From NCBI GenBank assembly GCA_016745215.1, contig CP050890.1:6324001-6388000 (forward strand): 64,000 nt of DNA, in the 5' to 3' direction. Below are positions 27,901-35,988 of the stretch, piece by piece. Every line of letters starts with the position of its first letter. The first letter of the stretch is position 1. A program made the position numbers and the translations under genes. The notes under the pieces are model-generated. The model worked only from the letters and a program-made list of their open reading frames with translations. It was not told the origin of the DNA and ran no database searches. Source of the DNA: Thiohalocapsa sp. PB-PSB1. GTDB lineage: Bacteria; Pseudomonadota; Gammaproteobacteria; Chromatiales; Chromatiaceae.

Positions 27901-29383
27901 AAAACGCGCGTTCGTCGATGGCCCAATAACAATCGCGGACGCCAAGTTCACTGACAAGCAGCTTGTTTCAGGCTGGAAAACGGTATTGGTTGGCAGTTTC
28001 GGTCGCGGCGCCCAGGGTATCTATGCCCTGAACATTACTCATCCTGATCGTATTCTTGCAAATCCGGAGAACCTTTCCCCCTGGGAATTCAACGATGCGT
28101 CCGGTAGCGATGCCGACGGGGAGTTCGATGGCCGGGACATGGGTTACAGCTTGGGGCAGCCCGTCGTCGTGCGCATCGATGACGATGGTGACAGCAGCAC
28201 GGAACCCACCTGGGTCGTACTGGTCAGCAATGGTTTTAATAATTCCAACGAGATGGGCGAAAATTCCGATGCTTGTAGAGATAATGATGCGGACACCAAC
28301 TGCACAATCAGCCAAACCGGCAATGCCGTACTCTACGTGCTCAAATTGGGCGGGGACGACGAAGGACGCATCCTTGCAAAACTGGATACCGAGCGAGGCT
28401 TTTGCCAAGACCCGCGGGTTGTCGGCAGTACGCCCCCGCGTGGACACGACTGCGAGGACGCTGCGCGCGGGCGCACCAACGCCCTGGCACCGGTTAGAGC
28501 CATGGATGTGGATGGAGACCTGACCGCGGATCTGGCCTATGCTGGGGATCTGTTTGGCAACCTGTGGCGGTTTGATCTGACGAATTTATCGAATTCGCCT
28601 GTTTTGATATTTTCCGCTACCGGCTCGGATGGCTATGCGCAACCGATTACCGCCAGTGTTGCGGCAAAACGGCATCCCACGGGCATCGGCACCATGGTTT
28701 TATTTGGCACTGGCCAGTATCTGAACAGCGCCGACAAGACCGATTTCAACCCGCAGACTTTTTATGGAATTTGGGACGATTTCAATCTGATCTTCAGCGC
28801 TGATGGCGACCAATCAAGCAGCAATCCGCCGAGTCGTGACGACCTGCTGGCTCAGGAGTTCGTAGGATCTGAGGTTGAGGTAGTTGATGCAGATGGTGTA
28901 CTCGTCAGCCTTGGGCGCGTCAGCACCGATTACTCCATCGATTGGTCCGATAACCTTTATCGTGGCTGGTACATTGATCTGGTTCCGGGAGAGGCTGACC
29001 CAGAAGGAGAGCGTGTGATCGTTGCGCCTGAAGTAAGAAACAATCGGATCATTTTTGCCTCCATGATTCCCGAGGGCTGTTGTCTAGCTGGTGGCAGCAG
29101 CTGGGCCAACGCATTGGATGCCAACGATGGCTCCCGAATCGGAATGTCGCCATTCGACTACGATCTGAACGGTACTTTCAATTCCAACGACTTGCTGGGA
29201 AACCTACCTGGCAGCAGCATACGCAATATGACGGATGGCGGAACCGGCATCTACTCGGCTCCGACGCGGCTTGGTTTGGGTGGTGGGCAAATGCAGAGTA
29301 TCGTGTCGGATTCTGAAGGGGATATAGTCCAACTGCAAGAATCCACCGGGCTTATTTGGCGCAACTGGACTCAGCTACGATAG
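24995..29383 (+). CDS. pilY1: Pilus tip adhesin and assembly factor PilY1
   Basis: A 1462-residue secreted protein with GAGGGG-like Shine-Dalgarno sequence 5-6 bases before the ATG. A signal peptide (about residues 27-45, LLLATAMIFSFVGPALA) precedes a variable N-terminal half with a von Willebrand A-like start (PPNLVMTLDDSGSMEAG). The C-terminal half is the PilY1 beta-propeller (about 890-1400) and contains a calcium-binding loop DVDGDLTADLAYAGDLFGN, as in Pseudomonas PilY1 where calcium controls extension and retraction. It starts 11 bases after pilX, so the two are co-transcribed. Its last 28 bases overlap the first listed frame of the downstream pilin, supporting one operon. Confidence 0.93.
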   Translation: MHKQQLHLCYRQTPRRFSLDQTRQASVTLLLATAMIFSFVGPALAKDIDLDTLPPFLLQGVPPNLVMTLDDSGSMEAGFLPSSLIRIWDKARTAEPDPHQSAAAVLTSPDVNRIYYNPTTIYLPGADKNGESLGHADFSAAKIYAHLEDCGNGTTDLGTDYIKAFGTDYTFYCTGELGQTDPPSAAYYHLYDPGNLYNTNPDSNVVCNAGGSLDPVCNLCGDDFSGPNEDTPDACFDRVLVGGSADLLIAECSSVPEGTSGIAAQDTFEQTQTYNISTSLSLVDRIENQPCVPRGDTSALNLAPGSNVSETNFANWYSYHRTRMLMVKTSLSHVMHRLPSDIRMAYQQLRQDDMWESNTGAFAELANTFGVYSDIKSDFYAWISRLQREGANTLLCTSHVRAAEFMASDLAQADDINAHRNAEKSFADNSCAVKCRNNFHLMFTDGGWEDYWGNDMLGQYGFKESWPCEGGEQGCWMKIDPNQDGASVHELPYNRYRIDTYDPNAVTSRIYADGNTGMLADIVFYYWRRDLRPDASNLVPPLLASWDDDSDADSLANFWNPTNDPATWQHVSFYAVGLGANGAVTPSDLSPYGTYSLNGSVKTLLDHGFPSPTGDMSTTPYTDEGDPGLIQPAGPFTSIGGMDLEAFYEWLAAYMEALKAETVLPQFSWNSGKIPEYAKIDDLYHAVLNGRGSYFNASNTDELISSLTAALHEVASAADATASNASVDTNVGWLGDGTLLFQTIVNTADWSGQLRVYRISTGSGEGFCNDQPRGEPCLTDWVPSEPTASNRNIFTPTNNGIAEFERDVFDSLSRDQQRGLLGCGDNSESGGLDICNDNADPTTEDAQNQILLAKDRIEYLRGGMQGDERFRPREFDGLWLGDIIGSNPATVGSPTGVFPEEDYITFRNTTSRPDMIYVGSNDGMLHAFLVPDSPEQNPNGREEFAYVPKSIYAHLSDLTEPDYASLTVAKRAFVDGPITIADAKFTDKQLVSGWKTVLVGSFGRGAQGIYALNITHPDRILANPENLSPWEFNDASGSDADGEFDGRDMGYSLGQPVVVRIDDDGDSSTEPTWVVLVSNGFNNSNEMGENSDACRDNDADTNCTISQTGNAVLYVLKLGGDDEGRILAKLDTERGFCQDPRVVGSTPPRGHDCEDAARGRTNALAPVRAMDVDGDLTADLAYAGDLFGNLWRFDLTNLSNSPVLIFSATGSDGYAQPITASVAAKRHPTGIGTMVLFGTGQYLNSADKTDFNPQTFYGIWDDFNLIFSADGDQSSSNPPSRDDLLAQEFVGSEVEVVDADGVLVSLGRVSTDYSIDWSDNLYRGWYIDLVPGEADPEGERVIVAPEVRNNRIIFASMIPEGCCLAGGSSWANALDANDGSRIGMSPFDYDLNGTFNSNDLLGNLPGSSIRNMTDGGTGIYSAPTRLGLGGGQMQSIVSDSEGDIVQLQESTGLIWRNWTQLR

Positions 29384-29388
29384 CCGTT

Positions 29389-29973
29389 ATGTATACCGTT
29401 ACACATCAAAGACCATCCGATACCAGGTATCCAGCACAACGGTTACAATCCGCTGTGAGGTATATAGGTACGAGGAAAAAGAAAGACCACGGCAACGCCC
29501 CCGGCGGTTCATTGACTCACCGCAAGGGTTTCACATTAATAGAATTACTGGTCACCCTTGCCACCATTGGTATTTTGGCGGCAATTGCCTATCCGGTTTA
29601 TACGGACCAAGTGGCCAAAGCCCGCCGCGCAAAGATGCAGGCGGAATTGACTACACTGGCTCAGTTCATGGAGCGTATATATACGGAAAGTGGATGTTAC
29701 AACCCCGGTGAGGATGGAGACTGCAGCGGCGCTAACTCGGATGCGGCAGAGCCTGATATCAGCGCAATTGACGACGCCTCCAATCACTATGATATTGACT
29801 TTGTCGGAGATGTCAGCGCGGACAGCTTTCTGCTGCAGGCAATTCCGGTAAGCGGCACTGGGCAGGCCGATGATGGTCTATTGCAGATCAACCATCTGGG
29901 TCAGCGATTTTGGGATGAGAACAATGACGGCGACATAGATGACGACGGGGAACAGGATTGGGAGCGAAACTGA
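29389..29973 (+). CDS. pilE: PilE-type type IV pilin
   Basis: A type IV prepilin whose motif HRKGFTLIELLVTLATIGIL is followed by AAIAYPVYTDQVAKARRAKM, as in PilE of the Neisseria/Pseudomonas minor-pilin loci. The mature protein is about 150 residues with a Cys pair (SGCYNPGEDGDC). The start is uncertain: ATG at 29389 gives a leader of about 47 residues, while GTG at 29455 or TTG at 29512 would give a more normal leader. It is the last gene of the cluster and is followed by mobile elements. Confidence 0.85.
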   Translation: MYTVTHQRPSDTRYPAQRLQSAVRYIGTRKKKDHGNAPGGSLTHRKGFTLIELLVTLATIGILAAIAYPVYTDQVAKARRAKMQAELTTLAQFMERIYTESGCYNPGEDGDCSGANSDAAEPDISAIDDASNHYDIDFVGDVSADSFLLQAIPVSGTGQADDGLLQINHLGQRFWDENNDGDIDDDGEQDWERN

Positions 29974-30020
29974 TCATCAGCCCATCAGGACTTGTCTTTC
30001 GATAGAGATACATCGGGTCG

Positions 30021-30341
30021 GGCCTCGTTCATCAGCTCGGCCAAGACCCAGGGCCAGCTTTGAGCCTCTTTCAGTTCTTTATTTTCAATGCAGAACTCCT
30101 GACGTATCGAGCTTAACTATTTATGTAATATATGCATTTAACCCAGAGGCTCGATACTTCTGTTCGAGACTCAGGAGGCCTGTTTTTTGCCTTGAACCCT
30201 AAATCTTAGTAGGCAAGTGCATTATTGCTTGGTCATATTTCCGGCCGAATCGTCGCATTCAAAACTTCGCGATGTCAGGAGTTCTGCAATGTGTTAAGGA
30301 GAGCCCCCGCTCGTTGTTTGGTCGGAGTTATGCATAAGGCC
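30021..30341. mobile_element. MITE family 1, copy split by a smaller element
   Basis: It begins GGCCTCGTTCATCAGCTCGG and ends TTATGCATAAGGCC and reads in the orientation opposite to the neighbouring copy. The flanks are TCGGGTCG and TCGGGGCG, an imperfect 8 bp target duplication. Its middle is interrupted at 30090-30287 by a different inverted-repeat element. Confidence 0.82.
30090..30287. mobile_element. Short inverted-repeat element nested in a MITE
   Basis: A 198 bp element with perfect 14 bp terminal inverted repeats, GCAGAACTCCTGAC and GTCAGGAGTTCTGC, flanked on both sides by AAT as a probable 3 bp target duplication. It has no coding capacity. No second copy is seen in the window. Confidence 0.75.
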
Positions 30342-30360
30342 TCGGGGCGTTGAGGATGTA

Positions 30361-30491
30361 GGCCTTGTTCATAACTCCAACCAACTGACGAGCGGGTGCG
30401 TGGAATTTTCAGTAAGACTTTGTTTTTAAATTTAAAATACTATGGCGTTCGAGGTTAACCCTAAGTCTTGGCCGAGCTTATGAACAAGGCC
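30361..30491. mobile_element. MITE family 1, intact reference copy
   Basis: A 131 bp element from GGCCTTGTTCATAA to TTATGAACAAGGCC, flanked by a perfect 8 bp direct repeat AGGATGTA. The inside has TTTTTAAATTTAAAATAC and GAGGTTAACCCTAAG, shared with the other copies. It lies 13 bases from the end of the gene at 30505 and 20 bases from the preceding copy. Confidence 0.9.
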
Positions 30492-30504
30492 AGGATGTAA
30501 AAAA

Positions 30505-32175
30505 TCAGCGATGGATGGAAGCGCGAAATATTCTCAGTCCGAATAGGCCGGTAACTAGCAGTGCCAGCGTAGTAGGTATAGGCGCAGCAACTACAGTGAC
30601 ATCAAGCCGGTAACTGAATACGCGCCCGTTTGAAAGATGTTCAGCATTCTGGTCTGTCTCTATCTGCAAAATTGCAAAAAAGCTACCGGCTGCGCTGGAT
30701 GTGAACAGGATGTCAAAGGGCGAACTGGAGCCGGCAATGACCTGCGTACCGGCGTTAAAACCGCCAATGCTAAAGAGGTCGGGATTGCCATCACCCTTCT
30801 CATCCTGATGAAAACCAATATTCAATAACGTTAAATTTGTCAGGCTTGTTCCTAAATCGTTCTCGAATAGGTTGCGCATGGCCCATTCATCGATCAGCTC
30901 CCCATTCAACTCGATGCTACCGAGATTCACCTGTATAGGCTCTTGATCTGGGCTGTTTGCAATCGGGTTTCCTTTTCGCTCTGCTTGCCCTAATGGGCCG
31001 ACTGTCGTGCCCGTTACCTTACCATTCTGCGGGGAGTTGGGTGCATTACTGCTGCTCACTGGCTGATCCAGGCTATATTCCCGGCCGGTGGTATCATCAT
31101 CTGTCAAGAGCCCTGGATTGAAGGTAAACTCTCGTGTCGCGAAAGAGTTGGGATCGCCAGCAATCAAGCCCGCGAACGAGTCGGTGCCGTAGGGGCCACC
31201 AAAGGGATTGGCATCATTGATCGCCTCGAATTGTCCATTAAGATCAGGAGCGCCAGGATCAGCGGTATTGGTGACCGTCATCGCATCCACCACCTCACCG
31301 GCTCCTGCGCGGACGTTACCGAATGCTGTATCCGTGACTGCGATCAAGGGGGTCGATTTAAGTTCGGCGTCAATCTTCAGATCTATTGAGCCATAGTACG
31401 CATCGGGAAAATTTCCGAACGCGACATTGCCGACCGTTGAATTGTTCCAAATTGCTTCGTAAAAGCGAAAGCGAATCTTATCACCTGTTTCCAGGGCAAT
31501 ACCACCCATGTCATAATCGTTCGAGAAATCGAATTGAGCGATAGCGGAATTGCCGGAAGGCGAAATAGTATAGTATCGCGAAGTAGCATTGGGCAGCATT
31601 AATGCGTCTTGGATTATCGTTGTTTCAGTTCCAAGTTGATTTATTTTGCTGATAGAGACGAGCTGCTCTTGAGAAAACTGTGTAATAAGGGCTGTATTTG
31701 GCTGTCCAGGGGGTTGCTCATATGCAACCATTGACCCTGCTCCAGTCACTGGATCGACTTGAGGGTTATAAGGGGGGCCACCGAAGCTAATGGATGGTCC
31801 ATTTGCAGGCCCCAATAGATTTTCTTGGCTACTCAAAGTAACTGCAAAGAGTGTAGCTTCAGCACCTGTATAGGTTGCTTCCAGCAATGAGTTATTTCCG
31901 CTGGTTCCTATTTCTTTTCTCCCCCAACTGAATAGCATTGTGTCAGGATTAGGACTGGGATTAACACCGCATGCAGTACCTCCAACTACGTTTATACAGT
32001 TACTTGAATAGTTGGTCCAATAGGCAGCCCCCGTACCCGTATTAGGATCGGCTTCCGGTGTAGCCTTGATAGTCTTATTGAAATGGCTTTCGTCAAATTC
32101 CAAGGTTACCGTTGCCGATACGGTGCCAACGGACAGCATGGATGTAAATGCTGCTACGAATACTAATACATGCAT
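30505..32175 (-). CDS. Secreted protein with C-terminal PEP-CTERM-like sorting signal
   Basis: About 556 residues. A signal peptide lies at the N-terminus (MHVLVFVAAFTSMLSVGTVSA). The body is rich in Asn, Gly and Thr, with a beta-sandwich-like segment TAFGNVRAGAGEVVDAMTVT of the kind found in choice-of-anchor proteins. The C-terminus is a short motif, one membrane segment and a basic tail (APIPTTLALLVTGLFGLRIF then RASIHR), the layout of PEP-CTERM/VPxxP signals read by an exosortase. No exosortase is in the window. The in-frame ATG at 32322 has a weak CAGG site but would add 49 residues before the signal peptide. The function is unknown; an extracellular matrix role is a guess from the family. 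Confidence 0.72.
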   Translation of the reverse strand: MHVLVFVAAFTSMLSVGTVSATVTLEFDESHFNKTIKATPEADPNTGTGAAYWTNYSSNCINVVGGTACGVNPSPNPDTMLFSWGRKEIGTSGNNSLLEATYTGAEATLFAVTLSSQENLLGPANGPSISFGGPPYNPQVDPVTGAGSMVAYEQPPGQPNTALITQFSQEQLVSISKINQLGTETTIIQDALMLPNATSRYYTISPSGNSAIAQFDFSNDYDMGGIALETGDKIRFRFYEAIWNNSTVGNVAFGNFPDAYYGSIDLKIDAELKSTPLIAVTDTAFGNVRAGAGEVVDAMTVTNTADPGAPDLNGQFEAINDANPFGGPYGTDSFAGLIAGDPNSFATREFTFNPGLLTDDDTTGREYSLDQPVSSSNAPNSPQNGKVTGTTVGPLGQAERKGNPIANSPDQEPIQVNLGSIELNGELIDEWAMRNLFENDLGTSLTNLTLLNIGFHQDEKGDGNPDLFSIGGFNAGTQVIAGSSSPFDILFTSSAAGSFFAILQIETDQNAEHLSNGRVFSYRLDVTVVAAPIPTTLALLVTGLFGLRIFRASIHR

Positions 32176-32322
32176 CAAGATTGTGCCTTGCTGTATAGCG
32201 CACTGAGTAGAGCACTGGTGGTATGAGAGAGGCATCTTGAACGATTTGGTGTCGGGATCCACGCTCCCGTTGTCCAAGCGTTTTATCCTGCTCTGTTCCG
32301 CATCGCTGATCGGCAATTTCAT

Positions 32323-33089
32323 CGCTTAAACCTGCCCGGTGAGTGAGGGTATGTGCGCACTCACGAACTCTATATGGAAGCAAATTACACTGGTCCAAAT
32401 TGACATGCCATTTGATGGGCCAATGCGGTGGCGCTGTATGTTGCTGGCGCAGCACAACTTATCAGACTTTAAAGTATGTAAAAGGCATTAGACGCAATAT
32501 ACTATTATGAGCTACGTCGAAAATAGTTAGCAATAAATAAGCCTAGTTCATAAAATTTAGAAATTAGAATAGCTTAGAAGACAATAGCCTATTTTTTATT
32601 GTGTACGCGTCTAAAGTTGTATAATTTCTTGACAGCAGATTAGGTTCTGGGGGCATCATCCGGTCGGTGTCCAAGCTCACAATGGGCTCAATGAATAGCT
32701 TCTCTGGATTCCCGTTCAGACTCCTTTCATATGTCAGCATCCAATGTCAATAGCCCCCGGCTAGTCATGGCGGTTTAACCGACAATCGGTCGGCATCGCT
32801 ATTTTTGGCAGCGGAATGCCCGGGCTGCTAAGAAACATGGATGGCAACTGAAGCATGAGCGTCTCCCAGGGTTTTCCAAGGTTCCCTCTGGACTGTAAAA
32901 AAACTGACATCAAGCCACCATATCTGGAACGTTAACACATCCTCTGCGTTTCTTTCTTGTTGCTTGGATGGCAACAAGATCCAGCTATATTGCTGTGATT
33001 GTAACGAGTCGATTAAGATGGTGTCTCCTTGTTTACTCTCTATTGGATGCCTAGGAGCTTAAAGCAACGCCTTGCCCTTGCCTGGTCTT
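32323..33089. other. Long intergenic region before the prk gene end
   Basis: About 770 bases. The part from 32460 to 32640 is clearly AT-rich compared with its surroundings. No gene, RNA or repeat copy was recognised. The promoter for the secreted protein gene should be in the first part. Confidence 0.45.
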
Positions 33090-33110
33090 GGGGCCGGCAT
33101 CGGCGGCCCC
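33090..33110 (-). terminator. GC hairpin downstream of prk
   Basis: The arms GGGGCCG and CGGCCCC form a perfect 7 bp stem with a 7-base loop, 12 bases after the prk stop. There is no T-run after it on the minus strand, so it may be an mRNA-stabilising hairpin rather than an intrinsic terminator. Confidence 0.5.
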
Positions 33111-33122
33111 ATACCAAATTGA

Positions 33123-34013
33123 TCAGGCGTTGCGGGCGGCCATCATGCGTTCGATGATGGGCTGCAAAATGATTTCCATCGCAAAGCCCATTTTACCCCC
33201 GGGAACCACCATGGTGTTGCGCCGCGACATAAAGGAATCGTGCACCATGCTGAGCAAGTAAGGGAAGTCCACCTCCAATGCTTCCGGATCCTGGAATCGA
33301 ATGACGACAAAACTCTCATCCGGTGTCGGAATATCCCGGGCAATAAACGGGTTGGATGTGTCGACCGTAGACACGCGTTGGAAATTGATATCCGTCAACG
33401 AGAACTGCGGAGTGATGTGTCGAATGTAGTCCGGCATGCGGCGCATGATGGTGTCGACGATCGCCTCGGCTGAGTAGCCACGTTCCAGATTGTCGCGATG
33501 AATTTTCTGAATCCACTCCAGATTGACAATCGGCACCACGCCTACCCCGAGATCCACATGTTTGGCTACATCCACATCTTCGGTAACGACCAAACCGTGC
33601 AGCCCCTCGTAGAACAACAGATCAGTGCCTGCCGCCAGATCCTCCCAAGGGGTGAACTGGCCCGGGTCCAGATTGGTGCCGAGACGGGCATTATGGTGCT
33701 CCGCCTCTTCATCGCTGTGTATGTAATAGCGCTGTTGGCCGCCACCGGTATCACCATAGCTGGCGAATAATTCCTCAAGCAGGTCAAACCGGTTGGCCTC
33801 CGGACCAAAGTGGCTTAGGTTGGTGTGCTCCTTGGCAGCCTTTGCCATCTCGACCTTCATTTCTGCCCGGTCATAGCGGTGAAAGCTGTCGCCCTCGATC
33901 ACCGCCGCATTGATGCCGTCACGATAGAAGATGTGCTCAAAGGCGCGCTTGACTGTCGTCGTACCCGCGCCGGATGAGCCGGTGACAGCAATCACTGGAT
34001 GTTTCTTGGACAT
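33123..34013 (-). CDS. prk: Phosphoribulokinase (class I)
   Basis: A 296-residue enzyme that phosphorylates ribulose-5-phosphate to the CO2 acceptor ribulose-1,5-bisphosphate, specific to the Calvin cycle. The P-loop VTGSSGAGTTTVKRAFEHIF, the EGDSFHRYDRAEMK segment with catalytic Asp, and the LLFYEGLHGLVV motif identify the proteobacterial class I form. GGGGAG lies 9 bases before the ATG. It is read toward 33123 and followed by a hairpin. RuBisCO is not in the window. This gene is the main evidence that the organism fixes carbon. Confidence 0.96.
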   Translation of the reverse strand: MSKKHPVIAVTGSSGAGTTTVKRAFEHIFYRDGINAAVIEGDSFHRYDRAEMKVEMAKAAKEHTNLSHFGPEANRFDLLEELFASYGDTGGGQQRYYIHSDEEAEHHNARLGTNLDPGQFTPWEDLAAGTDLLFYEGLHGLVVTEDVDVAKHVDLGVGVVPIVNLEWIQKIHRDNLERGYSAEAIVDTIMRRMPDYIRHITPQFSLTDINFQRVSTVDTSNPFIARDIPTPDESFVVIRFQDPEALEVDFPYLLSMVHDSFMSRRNTMVVPGGKMGFAMEIILQPIIERMMAARNA

Positions 34014-34109
34014 ATTTATTTACTCCCCGTCTAAGTCGTTTGTTCGAATTCTGAGCGCAGGCACCGGGATGCATCACGCGCAGATTTACCTGGGCTGGCC
34101 CGCGCTGTT

Positions 34110-34271
34110 AAGGCGATTTTTGTGGAGAAACAGACCACCTGGCTTGTTTTCTCGTCCGGCATCGACGTTGCGGCAACCTGCCCGTAGAGTGACGATGGAC
34201 GGGTTGCCGCTTCGCGAAGGCGAACTAGAATCCGGTGCCAATTGGTCTACTTCTCTCCGGCAATCGCCTTA
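34110..34271. mobile_element. MITE family 3, well-preserved copy
   Basis: It starts AAGGCGATTTTTGTGGAGA and ends CGGCAATCGCCTTA, with TA at both borders, as expected for elements moved by an IS630/Tc1-mariner-type transposase. The inside has GTTGCGGCAACCTG and GGACGGGTTGCCGC. Other copies are at 18904-19029, 42172-42333 and 55654-55763. It lies between prk and rnfE. Confidence 0.78.
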
Positions 34272-34439
34272 GGCTGAGCCCGCTTCGCCGGAGAAGGCAG
34301 CGAAATCCGCGTACATGCGTGCTTTCTAATATAACATGGTCAGAGGTAAAGCAACCGCAAGCCGACATGCCAGAACCTCAAGATGCGCCCGCCATAAGAT
34401 CTAGCCTCAAATGATGATCGAATCCCATGGACAACGCAA

Positions 34440-35156
34440 TCAGGCGCCAGCTGGTTGCGGCGAGGCCGACCCGGACGATACCGCTTTCTTGGGCTCGGAT
34501 CTCGATTTATTGAAGTGAGCAACACGCTTGTCGATGATATTCTTGAGCGCAATCAGCATGCCAAGACCAATGAAAGCGCCAGGAGGAAGAATGGCCAGCA
34601 GAGCGCCTTGAAAGGAATCGCCGAGTTCAAGTCCTAAGCCACGTGCGCCCTCGCCGAGTAAGAGATGGGCTTGGTAGAATAGAGTGCCTTGACCTAGGAA
34701 CTCTCGAATGCCGCCAAGCACCATCAACACCAGCGTGAAACCCAGGCCCATGGCGAGACCGTCGACCACGGCGCGACCGACACCGGTCTTGGATGCAAAT
34801 GCTTCGGCTCGACCGATGATCGCGCAATTGGTCACGATCAGTGGAATGAACAGTCCAAGCACCAGATAAAGCTCGAATAATACCGCCTGCATGGTCAATT
34901 CCACCGCGGTTACGAAGGACGCAATGACCAAAACAAATACGGGTAGCCGCACTTCGGGGCGCACTAGATTACGGATCATTGAAATGGTTGCATTCGATAG
35001 CACCAGTACCGTAGTTGTGGCAAGCCCCATACCGAGTCCGTTGGTAGCGGTGGTGGTGACGGCGAGCAGAGGGCATAGGCCAAGCATTGCAACCAACGCC
35101 TGATTGTTACTCCATAGACCATCGCCGATGATTCCTCCATAACCTTTATCGGGCAT
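34440..35156 (-). CDS. rnfE: Rnf complex membrane subunit RnfE
   Basis: A 238-residue membrane protein with six hydrophobic segments. GLWSNNQALVAMLGLCPLLA, the TTTATNGLGMGLATT segment and LIVTNCAIIGRAEAFA are RnfE/NqrD hallmarks; the conserved Cys residues in GLCPLLA and TNCAI are present. It is one of the two subunits that form the core of the ion-translocating Rnf complex between ferredoxin and NAD. The start codon overlaps the rnfG stop by one base. It is the last gene of the operon, with a 30-residue polar tail. Confidence 0.95.
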   Translation of the reverse strand: MPDKGYGGIIGDGLWSNNQALVAMLGLCPLLAVTTTATNGLGMGLATTTVLVLSNATISMIRNLVRPEVRLPVFVLVIASFVTAVELTMQAVLFELYLVLGLFIPLIVTNCAIIGRAEAFASKTGVGRAVVDGLAMGLGFTLVLMVLGGIREFLGQGTLFYQAHLLLGEGARGLGLELGDSFQGALLAILPPGAFIGLGMLIALKNIIDKRVAHFNKSRSEPKKAVSSGSASPQPAGA

Positions 35157-35923
35157 CAGGATTTCCCCTTCTGGTTGGCGTTATCTGACATACCAGCAGC
35201 TGCCTGCGCTGCTGGCGCGGCGGTGCTGATCGGAGCCTTGGCCGGGGGCGGGGGCGGGGCGCTGTTGACCGGATCGGACGATTCAGACGCCGGTTGGCTA
35301 CCGATGGCCGGTAGCTGATAAAGGTCATCACCCTGTTTTTGAACGAATAATAGGGTATTCTTAACCGCATTGACCACTGAACGAGGTGTGATGGTGGCGC
35401 CGGTAAACTGATCGAATTCGCCGCCGTCTCGTTTGACTTTCCAGCGTTCGGGCTTTGGATTGCGTAAAGATTTGCCATTGAATTGCTCAATGATCCAGGG
35501 ATTCTTTTTTTCGTCGATCTTGTCGCCGAGACCTGGTGTCTCGTGGTGCTCGGTCACCCGCACGCCCCCGAGACTGCCATCGGCGAGCACCGACACCAGC
35601 AGTTTGATTGGCCCAGCATAACCGTCCGGTACGACAGGTCGAAGCACCAGGGCGACTGGCTGTTCGCCGTCGCGCACTCGGTAGACATCGGTGACCGGCA
35701 TGCCGAGCAGAGCTTCATCGCTGACTTGGATGCGATCGGCGAGCGGGTCGTTCTTGACTCGCTCCGCCGGTACGATGGCCTTTAATTTGGTGAGCATAGC
35801 CTGGCGCTGGTTCTCGGCAATGCGCGTGTCGGTCATTGCATGGGTGACGGCGACGACGCCGACTCCTACAACGGCAAAGCCGCCAAGGATGAACGCGGCG
35901 ATCAGCATGGGTGCTTTTTGCAT
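35156..35923 (-). CDS. rnfG: Rnf complex flavoprotein subunit RnfG
   Basis: A 255-residue protein with one N-terminal membrane helix (FILGGFAVVGVGVVAVTHAM) and an FMN-binding periplasmic domain. The covalent FMN attachment motif is FTGATITPRSVV near residue 177, with Thr as acceptor. The C-terminal 45 residues are rich in Pro, Ala and Ser and are longer than in E. coli RsxG; they look disordered. The gene lies between rnfD and rnfE in the order seen in gammaproteobacteria. Confidence 0.94.
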   Translation of the reverse strand: MQKAPMLIAAFILGGFAVVGVGVVAVTHAMTDTRIAENQRQAMLTKLKAIVPAERVKNDPLADRIQVSDEALLGMPVTDVYRVRDGEQPVALVLRPVVPDGYAGPIKLLVSVLADGSLGGVRVTEHHETPGLGDKIDEKKNPWIIEQFNGKSLRNPKPERWKVKRDGGEFDQFTGATITPRSVVNAVKNTLLFVQKQGDDLYQLPAIGSQPASESSDPVNSAPPPPPAKAPISTAAPAAQAAAGMSDNANQKGKS

Positions 35924-35988
35924 GGGGCTGCCTGCTCGAAAGCTGATTTGAATTAATAGGTTGGATAAGCGGCGTGAAAATTAACGGG

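Noticed and set aside
32323..33089. Possible small RNA gene in the long gap before prk
   Set aside because: Apart from an AT-rich part and the hairpin next to prk, no promoter-terminator pair or conserved fold could be defined.
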